The translations under genes were made by a program, and so were the position numbers. Shown one piece after another: positions 1 to 12,865 of a DNA stretch of 64,000 nucleotides. The DNA comes from Pyxicephalus adspersus (taxonomy: Eukaryota > Chordata > Amphibia > Anura > Pyxicephalidae). Where the stretch lies: assembly GCF_032062135.1 (NCBI RefSeq), contig NC_092859.1, positions 45,587,591-45,651,590 of the forward strand, written 5' to 3'. Below the pieces are notes generated by a model, which did not search any database, was not told the DNA's origin, and saw only the letters and a program-made list of their open reading frames with translations. The first letter of the stretch is position 1, and every line of letters begins with the position of its first letter.

Positions 1-1055
1 GTACATCAAATTATGTGAACCTTAAATTTAAATTCATAACTTGGGGAACTTACATTTTTTTTTCAGAAAATTAACAAAACATCAACAAGTACAGTATTAA
101 AAGAAGTACTGCACAAGACCATTGACACTCTTGCTAAGTAGTAGTTGTACAATCACTACATATATAATTATTTTTACATATTTAAGGAAAATAAGCTCAG
201 TTAAAGTGTTTCCATTACTTTAACCCAGTGAAGGCAGCCAGTTTGAAACACAGATCTGGTCTTAAGGGGCTACAGTTAAACTTTTCATGTAGTGCACATA
301 TATTTTGGAATCACGGTGCCTCCACTTTTTTAAGTAATGACAACACAAGTTATCCACACTTGCCAATAGTTCCAAACCCATTGACAATGTGGGTAAAATC
401 TAACAGTAAAGTTCGATCTGAGCAAAATTTGGATTTAGAATATTGGCAAGTAGGATTATCCAGTTTTTATAATCACTTTCAGGGCTCACCTGCTTTTTGT
501 AATCGTACTAAGCCCCTTAAGAATATATATTTTATATTTCAGGTGAAATCTTACTTATAGCACAATGACTAGTGCCACTAGTTAGGTCAATGGAAAAAAA
601 ATGGGAAACAGGTAAAAGCACTTCATTACCTGAATGTTTATAAATTATAAATATCTACTCTGCTGGGATTATATACAATGGAAGAAATTCCACAAGATGG
701 AACTGTGGGAGCAAATCAAATTGAAAGAGTTTGTAAAAAGAGTGCATACATTAGCTAGATAATCAGCTTGCACTAATACAAAATATTATCGAATATAATC
801 AGGGCACTTATTTTGAATGTTTTAGCATAATGTTTTCATCACAAAGGCTAAAAGCAGATAAATGTCCAACTGACAGACATTATGTGCAGCCGGAAATAAG
901 GATGACACATTCTCGATACTGATTTTATGTATATGTTCTCCTAAGGTGACATTCAACTTCACCATAATACTTTTCCATTTTTGTTGTTGTTTTTTTAACA
1001 TGGGAAAGCTCTCAAACAATTCTGCCCTGTTGATGTAACCTGCTTTTAAAAATGG
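1..1055 (-). other. Probable 3' UTR and downstream flank of the Pcdh-gamma transcripts
   Basis: This stretch follows the stop codon of constant exon 3 on the minus strand. No convincing coding sequence is seen on either strand. I looked for AATAAA or ATTAAA on the minus strand and found neither, so the poly(A) site is either non-canonical or lies beyond the window edge. The UTR extent is inferred. Confidence 0.5.
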
Positions 1056-1270
1056 TTACTTCTTGTCTTTTTTTCCCGACTTCTTCTTGTTTCCTCCACC
1101 TTTTCCATCACGCTTCCCTGCAGCATTGGTCGGGGTTAGTGTACTTCCCGGAATGTAGACATTTTGCCGGTAGTCAGGTACATGCTGAAGGGTGAACTGT
1201 GGTCCGTAGCGGGCACTAAGGCCCATGGTGCCTGTGCTTCCTCCAAGGCCTGATGTTCCTTCTGCGGCCT
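1056..1270 (-). CDS. pcdhg: Pcdh-gamma constant exon 3 (C-terminal shared cytoplasmic tail)
   Basis: This is the last coding exon shared by all gamma-protocadherin isoforms of the locus. The minus strand has a cttacag acceptor, then 215 coding bases ending in TAA at 1056-1058. Together with one base from exon 2 it encodes 71 residues, including [20 protein letters not shown] and then RQNVYIPGS. The end is lysine-rich, [11 protein letters not shown]. These match the vertebrate Pcdh-gamma constant domain as I know it; alpha clusters have a different constant tail. In the family this tail binds and inhibits FAK/PYK2 kinases, and the C-terminal serine within the lysine run is a PKC target; that serine is present here. 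The tail lies in the cytoplasm beneath the plasma membrane. The exon is intact and in frame with exon 2. Its acceptor is followed by a second AG two bases on, but using that would shift the frame. Confidence 0.95.
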
Positions 1271-4200
1271 CTGTAAGGTTATTAAGGAAAATGTTGTTAA
1301 TGCTAAGTAAGAACCATATAAGATTTCCAAATGTTAAATATACAGCTGTAAAAACATTTGCATATGCTCCTTCTAAGCAAAACTATTTTTTTTAAAACAA
1401 TTCTACTTAAACTTAGTTTTATATGGAGAGTATTAATAATGTCAGCCTGCAAAGGAAACAAGACAGAAATAAATTCATGCTCTAAAAGTGTGCCATGTGC
1501 TCCTTATATGATCTCCTCTTCTCTCCGTTTGTATTGGCAGCAATGGCACGACTGTAGGAGTTTTTGGAGGCTTGGTTGCAACCCCGTCCAAGCCTGGAAG
1601 GTGTCCATGCCAAAAATCTATCATATTTTGTGTTTCTGCAGGCATTGGAAAACTCTCTTCTGATCTTAAGTCTTTGTACAGTGTACCACTGGGTGTCCTT
1701 ATGTACAAATAGTATGTACAAGAGTGTGACAGAGTTTGATCTCAGCAGATCATTGGGGTTGATTTACTAAAGGAATATAGGAGAAATATCTCCTTGCAAG
1801 TGCATATAGCATCAGCATCAGAAGGATAGAACTATACTAAAGTAAACTTTTTCTTTTCTTAAACGTTTTTTACAGGTATTGCAAATGCTCCAATTGAAGA
1901 ATTCCCCTAGGAAAATGGTAGGTGGCTTACTCTTGTTTGGAATCACCCAAAATAAGTATGTTCCAAACGAATCAAAGGTGTAGGTTCCTAATCCTTATCT
2001 GCATATTTAATCTAGAGAAATGACTCAAATGTGTTTGTTTTTCAATGATTTCTCCAAGGGTTCACCCAACATTTACTCAAAATTCACACATTTTTAATGC
2101 ATATATCTAATAGAATCCTTCAATGTAGTCTATTACTTTTTCCCTAAAAAAGTGAAAATTGGATTTATAATGAGAAGTACCAATCACAATTAGTAAAATC
2201 AAGCAGTTTTAAGGAGAGAAATAGAGAGCAAGAGATGGAGTTAAATCTTTACTAAAAGTGTGCTTGAACCCAGTGCAAATGTAGGCAGATGGGCAGATGA
2301 AGGAAGCCTTTCTGCTGTATTAGCAGACTGCTACTTGGGACACATGCTAATTAACAGACTATATATATATATATATATATATATTCACACACACACACTA
2401 TATGTGTGTGTAGATGTGAAGATTGCATTCTGCTGCCCGTGGCAATGGACATACTTGCATATTTGACATAACATGGACAGCACCAGTAACAATATGTTTC
2501 ATTAAGACAATGTCAAATAGTATGCTACAATAGTTAGTCTGGAAAAACACACCAAATATAATTACATGCCACGAATAAACATTAGAACTTGCCAAAAGGA
2601 CTAATATAGATGTGTTTTTTCACTCTTGTGACATGTTGCATTATCGTTCTGTCAATGGAAAAATTCAACTTATTCTTAGAGCCAAATAACAGATGGCAGA
2701 GCTTCTGCTTGAATATTTATGCAATGAATGCAGTAATGTTACTTTTAGTTAATAAGACTTGGAAATAACATGACTCCAGACATAGCTGGATCATTTACTT
2801 TTTGTTCAACCAAAAGATTCTCCTGTGCCCATGCCAGTAAAATGATTTAGAAAAATAGGGGACTTCTGTAGGGGAAGTTCTTTGGACCTGTGTTTCCAAA
2901 CTTAAACTAGATGCCAACTCATTTACCAAAATTAATTATTATGTATGTATTAATTATTATTAATGAGACCCTTGTTTTTAACGACTTCCTAATATCTTTA
3001 AAATCATGCTTTTTAAATTAACACATAAATTCCTAACCCAGACTATTGGAATGCTCATTTGGACATGATGCTTTCTCAAATAATATTAAAAAGAATCCCT
3101 TCCAGTTCCAGTCATTTATTTTAAAGCCGCTATCTGTTGTGTCATTACTAGCACCCATGAATCTGATTGGCTGCAGACTGCAGGTACAATGCAGTCCAAA
3201 AAGGGAATGTTTGGTATGAGGACTGCAAAGTCAGATGCAGTCTTCTGTATTCAGTAAATTTTCTACATTGCCCCCTATTTCCAAAATGAGTAAACTAAAA
3301 GAAGTGTGGTCTGCCCAGAAATCAGATTCATATCTATATAACTATAACTAGGGCAATACAAAGACTATCAGAAGCATTCAATAAATAATTTTGTATGTAT
3401 GGGTATTCAATAGAAGGGCAGGTGTGAATTAAAACATTTTTGGGCTGCTGGGAATTCTTATTGCTTGCTCAGGTCTAATTTATCTCTCAAATACAATAAT
3501 TGCAGTGTTCTCCAAATCTCCAGTTGATCTCCAATATATTTATGTTGCTGGTGATCTGCCAACACATCCAGACTACTACTGCATTGGACATACCTATTTT
3601 TTCTCAAGCACACATACGTGAGTTGGTACATTTTGATATGCCAAGAAATATTTTAAACCTACTTCGTGGCTGTACATTAGGATTGATGAAGGCTGTGAAG
3701 TAATTTACCAAGCTCATTCCAAATATTACATGTAAAGATTTTTTTTCCACTGAGCATCTTATAAGACTGGACCTCCCAGTATCCCTTATAGAAGAATCTT
3801 TCTATTTGTTTCTTCTCTTCCAGACATCCAGCGGCTAATATAGGATGTTACAGAATAGTAATTTCACCACCAATGCAGCTGCAATAGTCAGACAACATCT
3901 GTAATGGCTCAGAACAGATAATGTGCAGGTGGTAATTCCTGGCATGTGGCATGGGCACCACAGGGGAAAACCTTTTAAACTGCAATATAGAAAGAAAGTG
4001 TTTGCAACTGAAGGCTCCAGCCAGCAACAATTTTGTCAATGAAAGAAAGTGTTTTTCGAGAGCAGGCTGAACAGAAATTCTGGAGAACACTAAAAATAAA
4101 GCATGCCAACTATAGAACCAAGATATGAGCCTAAGAATGAAACTTGACTGACTGAGAACAACACCTTCTTGTGCTAATGGGAAATCCAACCCTGTAACAA

Positions 4201-4453
4201 ACACAGGAACACTAAACTATAACATTTAAGGGAAGAAAACGAGACACTATTATAAGAATTACTAATTATTTTAAATTGGTGTTCTTAACTTGCTTTTCTG
4301 TAATTGGACTACTGCGTGCTATACCACCCTTGTATTTTACCCCTGATTTTTGAATTACCAAAGCTAATTTGCTTGGCTTTGACACATAGCAGACCTGTCT
4401 AAATTATTAACTATATCATGCTGTTATCCCATATGCTGCTATGAAATACTGAC
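1271..4453 (-). other. Intron between constant exons 2 and 3
   Basis: The intron is bounded by gtcagt at the donor and cttacag at the acceptor on the minus strand. It holds a TA repeat near 2359-2384 followed by CA/TG-rich sequence, and at about 1757-1780 a short copy of a GATTTACTAAAGGAATATAG motif that recurs at about 5406. I see no gene in it; the open frames present are short and unrelated to any family I recognise. Confidence 0.7.
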
Positions 4454-4542
4454 CGTTAGCGGATGCCAGAATCATTGCCTGAAGTCTCTCGGTTTCAAAC
4501 TGGTTGTTTGGCCATACTCCAGCTTCCTCTGTGGGTTGAGCT
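4454..4542 (-). CDS. pcdhg: Pcdh-gamma constant exon 2
   Basis: This is the middle exon of the shared gamma-protocadherin cytoplasmic domain. It is 89 bases long: one base completes the Gly codon begun in exon 1, 29 full codons follow, and one base starts the Glu codon finished in exon 3. The peptide is AQPTEEAGVWPNNQFETERL followed by QAMILASAN. The WPNNQF and LQAMILAS motifs are hallmarks of the gamma constant domain and to my knowledge occur in all isoforms. The acceptor is ctctttag and the donor is G|GTCAGT. The first residues (AQPTEEAGV) are the least conserved part, as expected for this exon. Both junction phases agree with exons 1 and 3, so the constant region is intact, with about 120 residues in total, close to the mammalian length. 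Confidence 0.95.
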
Positions 4543-5135
4543 CTAAAGAGATCATAATGACAAAGCACAATTACCATTAAACAACAAAAGCAATCGTAAG
4601 AAACCACAGAAATACTAGAAGAAATCATAAGAGTAAAGGCTGTAATTTACAGGACTGCACAACAATGATAACGCTGTTCTTATAATTACGGAACTATGTT
4701 TTAGAAAACAAAGCATGATGATGGGCAATTCTGTATACAAAATAGCATTTGCCCAGGGGCCAAATATATGTTTTAATTTTATTAGTACAAAGCTACATGG
4801 CGCATAAATGTTTTATTTAGAAAAGGAAGATTGTCATTATAGCCCAATTTTTTTATACAGAAACAAATCTTCACCCTTCAAACATTGGAATTTACCTTTG
4901 TTATTTTAGATTGAGGTTATTATACAAATCTATTTAACGTTAAACCTGATTTGTTTTTTGTCCTATTTTCTCTGTTCCTAAACAGACTCTATAGCCTTTT
5001 AAAAGGTGAAAAGCGAATCGGATCTTTATACATTATATAAATTATTTTAATACGGTGTCAAAAAATTAAAAAATTATGCAGCACTTTAAAAAGTTCAGTC
5101 ACATATTGTCCCCTAGAAGAGCTTGCAATAGGTTA

Positions 5136-5208
5136 GATTTAATAAAGCTCACCATGACCGGAGAAGATAGACTATTTTGGTAAAACCTGGGTGATCCAGC
5201 AAACCTGG

Positions 5209-5253
<45 letters not shown>

Positions 5254-5345
5254 TATATTATATTATATATACTAATATTCAGCAATCACCCAGGTTTTCC
5301 CATTATAGTCTTTGTCATTCTTGGAGAGCTTTAATAAATCAGGCC
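5136..5345. mobile_element. Foldback MITE, copy A, with internal AT-repeat expansion
   Basis: The left end reads GATTTAATAAAGCTC and the right end GGAGAGCTTTAATAAATCAGG, which are inverted relative to each other. Inner arms also pair (ACCTGGGTGATCCAGCAAACC on the left, CAATCACCCAGGTTTTCC on the right). The centre is replaced by a long AT dinucleotide tract at about 5215-5270. Three related copies occur elsewhere in the window. The superfamily is not determined. Confidence 0.75.
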
Positions 5346-5689
5346 AAATGAACCTACCATATATATATATAATTATATATAATCTAATGTCACTAACACA
5401 AGGATGGATTTACTAAAGGAATATAGACTCTTTACTTCTCAATGTGAAATATCCCTCTGAAATGCAAGGAAAAATAATTATTAATAATAATATCCAATCT
5501 GTTAGTTTTTTCTAGCTGGCCACATCCCTATTAGACATAGAAAAAACCTTAGGTTAAAAACATCATTTTTTGGGACTCTACAGGCCGACAACAAAATCAA
5601 AAATTCTTTGGACATAAACACAAACAAATTCTTTGGACACAAACTTACTTTATTTCATAATATTATTAAAATTTCCCCCAGGACACTAT

Positions 5690-5910
5690 CTGCATGGAGT
5701 TTGCAGGTTTTCCCCGTGTTTTTATCGGTTTCATCCGGCATTCCAAAAACATGCAGTTAAGTTAAATGGCTTCCCCCCAAAAAAATCACCTTAAAAGACA
5801 TTAGAATTGAGGGACAACTAGTGACTATAAGCTTTGTAAAGCACTGCATAATATGTTGGTGCTATATAAACACTGTGTAATAATATTAATAATAATTTTG
5901 GCTTGGCAAC
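5690..5910 (+). mobile_element. Fragment of an L2-like non-LTR retrotransposon 3' end
   Basis: The stretch contains GCATGGAGTTTGCAGGTTTT, then CATTCCAAAAACATGCAGTTAA in degenerate form, then GTAAAGCACTGCATAATATG, and ends in a GCTATATAAACACTG tail followed by a TAATAA-rich microsatellite. This order is typical of LINE or SINE 3' tails common in frog and fish genomes. It is decayed and non-coding. The family name is from memory and approximate. Confidence 0.6.
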
Positions 5911-8900
5911 TCCCATCTTTCTAACAGGAACACAGACAAACACAAAAACATATATTTAGTAGATTGAAGAAAGAAGTAAGAATTTCTGCCCGTGATTTTA
6001 TAGCTTTCTGTGTTATCTTGTCTTAGTCTGTACAGCTTCCCACAATTCTTCTATAAATGTCACAAGGACAGGAGGTTTAGGAAAGGCTTTTACTAATGAG
6101 GGTCAAAGGCAGAAAAAATGACATAATTTGAACTCTTCTAACTCTATTCAGAAGTGAAATTAAAATCTTCCCAACTCACTTTTATTTCCCACTTGCACTT
6201 GTAGTCTATCCCTACTTAAGATTCATGTTATATGGCAACAGAGCTTTGAAAGGAATATTGAAATCATCCTCACTGACACAATTTAACACTCAGGCCTGGC
6301 TATTGGCTGCCCAGAACTGCATTCTTAGTCATTTTGCTCTCCCAATACCAGATGCAACATTTTATTTTTTGGGAGTTTTAATAAAGCAAAATGTCAGAGC
6401 AGAGAAGGTGAGTATAAGGTGGATGGGCTTTTGAGTGACTTGGTTACTTTACCCCATTGTAATGTTTATTGTGTTTTTCATTTGTCTTTATTAGATGAAG
6501 CCTTTGAGAACTGTGGGAAAAGAGGGTTGGTGATAAGAAAATTTGAAAAAAACTTAGTGTGATGACAACATTGCCAAAATAATTGAATTTAATATGCTTC
6601 ATGGCTTTGTAACCCGCTTGCAGACAATCTATGGCAGATCATATCTACAGTATGGTTGATGCAAATGTCAATCGCTCACGTTATCACAAATTAAAGTGGT
6701 AAAAGAGACTACCTATTACAAAATAAAAGTGATTGTGGCGTCTGATAGATTTTTTTTTTAAATAGGCCCATGTGATCCCCTAGCTTAGAGACGTGTGTGT
6801 ACAGCCATGTATGTGTGACAAATTCAGCAGAGTTCCTTTCACTGCTAATGAATGGAGGTCAGCTGGCACTGCATATACGGGTGACTGAAACCTCCAGGCA
6901 GATTTTACAATTGTGCTTGGTGAATGGTGAACAAACCTTCAATTGAAGGCAATAAAATATTTTATTTCTTAGCATTCAAAGCTTCCTATTCATAGTTTTT
7001 AGATCTTAACCAATGTCATGGTCATAAGTAGCAGGGTGTCAAGTATGTGGATTGAGAAAGACTGGAGAGTCATTCCCTGATATACATAAAGGTTTTTAGG
7101 CAAATCCTTCACACAAAAAGGGCACTAAAGTACAAATGCACTGAAATACCAATGACTCTGTAATTGTAATAAGCCTCTTTAATGGCTAACATCCTTAAGG
7201 TTAATATTACATATACACCAACATATGTAGACACAGTGGACCTCCCCAAGATTTATTTCTGATAAATTACTTAAGGTGCTAATTTCAGTTTTAAACCTTT
7301 CAAATAGGCACACAGGGACATTGGTGATCTTGTGGCCTTTTATATAGAAAAACAAATTATATGGTGCAAAAAAAATAAAAATAAAATATACATTTTTGAT
7401 TGCTTATGCAAAACCAAATAATGTCATCACAACTTCATCTTATTTACTAAGTTAGGTGGAAACTCACTTTAAAAGAAGGTAATTAATTTACTTTGAAAGA
7501 TTCATTCTACCTACTAACTCATATTAATTAAAGGAAACCAATGCCTGACATTACTGAGGCTTGATGTATGATCAAAGTCTACCTACAAAGATGTGGGTCA
7601 CTGGGTCCAAGATGAACAAAGGAGCTCTCCTGTGGTATATTTAGACCTGACAAAAAACAGTGGTAGAGATTCTACATATTGTAAAAGTTTAGTGACTGTG
7701 ACATTTTTTGGCTGAAAAAGTGTTTCCCTCTCATTAGTAAAGAGTAGAACTTCTGATACAGCCACCAAGGCAAACCAGATGTGTCTTTCTAATTGGTAAC
7801 CTCAGTGAAGGTGGTTGAAGAGTCTCGTCAAACCATGGCCATATCTAGGTTTTTTTGCCAATGGAAAATTCTCTACACATAAAAGTTCTTTTATCTTCCT
7901 ATTAGTATTTTCTTCTAAGGAACATGGAGAAAAACCTTTTACATCAGCACACAGCCACTTTTCTGCTTTAGTTTAAGACTGACTCAGCATTACATTGGCA
8001 GTAACCCAGATATAATAAAACTTTATTATATAAAATAAATAATAAATTCCTTTTGTCATATAATACACCTATTATTTCCTTGTTTCCATCTTCACAAACG
8101 TAAAATATGAGGGCATTAATAAGACGTCTGTAAAAAAGTGTGACAGGTTTACACAGAAATCTAACACATTTGCCAATATTTTAGGCAGCATAGGTGTAGA
8201 AGTTGTAGGAACCTGGTAAATTTGTCATATAAAGTGAGAAAAAATATTTATTGTACTTAAATATATTTATTACACAACATTATTCCTTAAGCTTACATAA
8301 GCTCTTACAAATAGTATTTGTAAAGTGTTCACATTTAACTGCTGACAGTTGGAAATTTTTTAAAAAAGGACTTTTTTTTAAAAAAGGGACAGGAATACAC
8401 ATAGAAAAAGACACAGTTAATTCCTTGTAACTAATCCATGCCAACAAGCAAGTCTGAACATTTCCCATTGGGTAAAAACTTGTCTTTCTATATTTAGGAA
8501 TAACATGACCTAAGCTAGCTACTGTATAAACATGAAATTACAATGTCAAGGATTACAACTTTAAATGTGTAAGAGAATGTTAGGTTTTATGAATGTTATT
8601 TTGTACAAGGTAAATCAACACAATTCTTTACATTTTTGCTGGTCGTTAGTTTCTTTTCAGGAAACTTGTGAGGAAGAACACCCAAGCCCCATAATCCTAA
8701 ATCATGGCTGTACCAAACCATTATGGCGAGCATTGTTGTTACTTTTTTATGCTGCATATTCACATGGATTTTTACCTTCCATTTACAGAAGGCAGATGCC
8801 CAGAGTAAGAAGCTTTTAATGTTCATTCACACCTAGGCGCTAAATACTTTTTTTTTCAAAATAGCCATAGAGAAAAAAAAAAAACAAATCTAAATGTAAT

Positions 8901-9754
8901 GTAATTATTTGACAGGCTTGGTGGAAATTTGGTGACACATTCCCTTTAAAGATTCGAACCTACTCACATAAAAATTACTTTTATTACACATTTCCCTTAA
9001 AACTCAAACATGCTCATGTGTACTTTTCATGCTGCATTTTATCTCCTAGAGATCCTGTTTTATACATTTTATATCAGCAACAATCCTGATACAATCATAA
9101 GATTATTTGTCAAATGACTTTTACAATTCTTGTAATCACTGATGACTTTATGATCTTGGCGTGGGACTGCTGATGGGTGCTGCTATCTTGGAAGTGATGT
9201 CAGCAGCCCCAGGTTCACTCAAACCCGTTACTGAAAAGATGAAGTATTTCCCTGCTATAATTTATTTTTGAACAGCATCTCATTCATTGATGGCCACATG
9301 GAGGCTTAAAGTGCTTCCTTCACTTTACACAGGTTAAATGATAAAAAAAGTTTTGTTTTCAGGGAAAACTTTTTTTTTTCATTTAGATAGTGTGGGGAAG
9401 AGTTTGATTTTATGACTTGGTTTATAAGTGTCTGTATCCCAATTGGGAAAAATTATTCCTCTCTTTTACTGGTGACTATTGTCACTAAGAAATAATGTAA
9501 TAGGAAATCTTCCTAGAAAAAGGTAAGGAAAATATTCTGGTATGGACCATTAACTGAAAGTGAAATTCCCCTTACATTGAGAAATTTCCTCTATCTTTCT
9601 GTTTCTGTGTATATGGTAAAGAAAGTCATCAAAAAAATAAATTAGTAGTGTTTTCTCATTCACAAAGCAATGTCTGATGACAGATTCTCTCAGCAAACTT
9701 TTCTCTATCATCGTCACACATTTTTTAGAAACAAAAATATGAACATCTACTCAC

Positions 9755-9813
9755 CCACTGGGTCCGGGTCTTTGAGCCTGAGAGATACGCCAGTCCACGT
9801 TAGGCTGCGCCTG
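9755..9813 (-). CDS. pcdhg: Pcdh-gamma constant exon 1
   Basis: This is the exon to which every variable exon is expected to splice. It has 59 bases, the usual size for protocadherin constant exon 1, and encodes QAQPNVDWRISQAQRPGPS plus two bases of a Gly codon. The motif DWR-SQAQRPG is diagnostic of gamma clusters. The donor reads GG|GTGAGT. The acceptor is a tandem NAGNAG (tttttttCAGCAG), so the first Gln could be kept or skipped without changing frame. It sits 12.7 kb downstream of the nearest variable exon, and its phase 0 start fits the phase 0 CAG end of all seven variable exons in the window. Confidence 0.95.
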
Positions 9814-10516
9814 CTGAAAAAAAGTGGAAAAGTGCTTGTAATTGCTTTTTATATACAGATAAAATAGACATATCATTCAGTTCTAGTTTTCTTCTTCATG
9901 CTGAAAGGAAGGGAAATTGGTTACAATATCATAAAGCTTCCAAACAGTTTTGGCTGGTGCTCTGTTTAAAGATAAAATCAAAGTTATATTACAAAAAAAG
10001 ACATTTGCTTGAAAAAATATAATGGGTAAGATGACAAATATATAATAATAAATTTAAATTAACATCACACTGAAATGTTATCAAATGGCAGCATATATAT
10101 ACAAATTAGAAACATACATAAACAATAAAAAAACATGATAAAAAAGCATGATTATACAAAATGTAATAATATTCCGCTACTGACTATTTACTAAACAAAT
10201 TTGGGCCTAGTGTGTCAGCTCCTACCTGTGAAACACAAAACACTTTTCCAGTACCAACTGCAGTGACTTACATGACTTATATGTGGTGTATATGTGTATA
10301 TGTGGTGTGTGTATATGTTATTGTAAAAAAGCATTTGCATATATTTTTTTGTGCTGGGAGATTGGCAAATCTGTGTCATTAACAACAGGAACAGTGTGCA
10401 CTCCTAATTAGTACAATTAGTTTCTATTAACATGTTAAAGTTTTGATGTTACTGCACTTATATAAGCACAGTCCAACCACTGTTCTTAATTTAAAAAGCC
10501 TAACAATTAAAACAGT

Positions 10517-10720
10517 GGGCCTGATTTATTAAAGCTCCCTAAGGCTGAAGAGGATACATTTTCACCAGTGAACCTGGGTGATCCAGCAAACCTGTAATGG
10601 ATCTGATCCAAGATTGAAAACATTTGCTAACAAATAGCAAAAAATTCTATTACAGGTTTGCTGGATCACCTAAGTTAACCATTGAAAGTGTATCCTCTCC
10701 AGTCTTGGAGAACTCAGTTA
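10517..10720. mobile_element. Foldback MITE, copy B
   Basis: The element begins GGGCCTGATTTATTAAAGCT and contains GTGATCCAGCAAACCTGTAA on the left arm and TTACAGGTTTGCTGGATCAC on the right arm. The two arms form a long imperfect hairpin. The right outer terminus is degraded (GGAGAACTCAGTTA). It is related to copies A, C and D. Confidence 0.8.
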
Positions 10721-11037
10721 CAACCACCTACTTCCAAGTACTTTAAAGGAGCCACAAAAGCAAATAAATGCATGATAATTTTTTATCTTATATCTCTTTG
10801 TCACACAAACACATGAAATAAAAACTAAATAATGACACCAAGATAGCACCAAGCATAGGGATAGTGTGGTATTTAAAGCAGTAGCAAATTACACCGAAAG
10901 AGTGGAGCTACACATGTTCTGCATATTAGAACATGTATTGCAGTTGTGAGCCCCATCATAGAGAATATCTGAACATCCAACTATACCATTTACTCACCTT
11001 TCTTTGTTTCAATTGCTTTCCATTTTTCTACAATACT

Positions 11038-11190
11038 TTGGGGTCAATTTACAAAACGGTTTACTTGACTATTGCAAACTTTCACTAGTGGTGAATCAAT
11101 CACTGTCATTCAAAACATATACACTGGGAAGATTCACCTGCAGTGATTAGTGAATGTCATATTAACTGCGTTGTAAATATACCCTCTAGT
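11038..11190. repeat. Possible foldback element
   Basis: CAATTTACAAAACG at the left is loosely complementary to CGTTGTAAATATA at the right, and an inner pair (GTGAATC and GATTCACC) also matches. This could be an old MITE; I see no second copy in the window. Confidence 0.35.
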
Positions 11191-12689
11191 ATATGTTTGT
11201 ACCAAGAATACAGGATGGCAATAAAATTACACTGTGGATAAGATTTTGAAAAAAAAGTAAACAGAACGGATTGCGTTTTCCAAACATATAACTTTTTACA
11301 AACATAGAGAATCCTTAGTCAACACTTATGTCCATGTCAGACTGATGGTGTTAGACCAATTCTTATTTTTACATTTTTATATATATTGTGAATTTACTGA
11401 AATGTTTAGAAAGCCTTATAAAGTGATTTGGCTGCGTTGTATAGCAGCTTGCCAATGGTTATGCCATTTATCAGACACACACGTGCTTCATCTAACATCT
11501 TAGGAGAAATATAGGTCCCTGGTGACTAAAGCATGCCAAACTATGACGAGTGCCCTCACTAAAAATATGCATGTTGCAATGGCAGCCTTCCAGCTGGATA
11601 GCCAGATAAAGAGTAGAGAACTTGTAATGGGACTGTACACATCATAGGTACAATCAAAGACATTTAAATACATTAAACTGACAATAACAAATTGAAGCCA
11701 GAATAGTTACATATATACTGTAGTCACATACTCTTAAATTATCAATTTGCTTTACCCAAGCACACAATTGATATTCTAACAAGTATATCTCACATCAGAT
11801 TCATCATATTTTACCCAGATATAGACTTCAAGACTTCAACAAGACTTCAAAGTGCACAAGGGGCAACAGTTGTATAGCAGCAAAAGTTGAAAGCTCATTG
11901 CTTCTATATGGGACTAATATTATGATTATATATATGAATATTTATATATATATATATATATATAAATACTATAACTGTATTTCCACCCAGCATAATGAGA
12001 ATACAGAAAGTGGAGTTAAACACAAAGCTACAGCACATATATTAAAACGTCGTCCATTCAGCCAGTAATGCCTACAAGGAATTAATGTTAATAACAGGGC
12101 TTACGTACATAAATTTCATTCGTAATACCAGCTTACTGACAAGTACCAATAGAAGTTCACCCATTATACTGCTCTGGAATATTTCAGCAAATTACAGTAA
12201 TTTTAATAGTTATACCTGCATTAATATTATACTGTCACATACACTATATTTCCTGTGTGTGTGTGACTCGCGTGTAATAAAATCTGGGAAGGTAAGGTTA
12301 AGGTACTGATCATTTAAACAAATGAAGAATTTCTAATTTTCAGAGAGGACTTGGCTTTTACTGACGTACAAAAATCTAACCACTTGCTGTATCTGTGCTA
12401 TAAACTAGCAATTCTAGATGAAAAGTTGGCCAAGTGGAAAAAAGGATTGATTCACATGGCTCCACCTAATATACTAAATTGATAAACCCTTGTTTTTAGG
12501 ATTTGTGATGAAATTAAGACAGGCAGATGTCACATTTTGAGAAGGCTCTCCTGTGTTTCGAACCTAAAAGTCACTGGACTTGTGGGTTCCACTTTACTGT
12601 TGCTTTTTGTTACATATGAAAGTAAAGTTTTTGCAGTCTTTTTTTACAGGTATGTCTATTCATTAGTTTCTCATTTAATGATAGGGTCA

Positions 12690-12865
12690 GTGTACCCAGC
12701 AGGGATGTAGTCGTAAAAAAAAAACGAGGAGGCGCAGTACCAGTAAACGACTTGTGTCTGTGTGTCCGTGGGAGATTGATGTTGACCGTTCCCGAAAAGA
12801 GTAAGAGCACGGAGTGCGCACGCGTGCCCGCCCCGCTTTGCCCCTGGTCACCAATGCCTGATACC
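12690..12865. other. CpG-rich patch in the variable-to-constant intron
   Basis: This short stretch is GC- and CpG-rich against a very AT-rich background, with runs such as GAGTGCGCACGCGTGCCCGC. It has no recognised coding content. It could be a regulatory element or part of a transposon; nothing in the sequence decides this. Confidence 0.4.

Larger units (their letters stand above)
4543..9754 (-). other. Intron between constant exons 1 and 2
   Basis: This 5.2-kb intron contains a foldback MITE copy (5136-5345) and an L2-like 3' end fragment (about 5690-5910). The rest is AT-rich sequence in which I see no gene or RNA feature. Confidence 0.7.

Noticed and set aside
228..560. 110-codon open frame on the plus strand near the 3' UTR candidate
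   Set aside because: No recognisable domain, composition like random AT-rich DNA, and antisense to the probable 3' UTR.
1136..1330. 64-codon minus-strand open frame overlapping constant exon 3
   Set aside because: It is in a different frame from the constant-domain peptide and runs across the splice acceptor.
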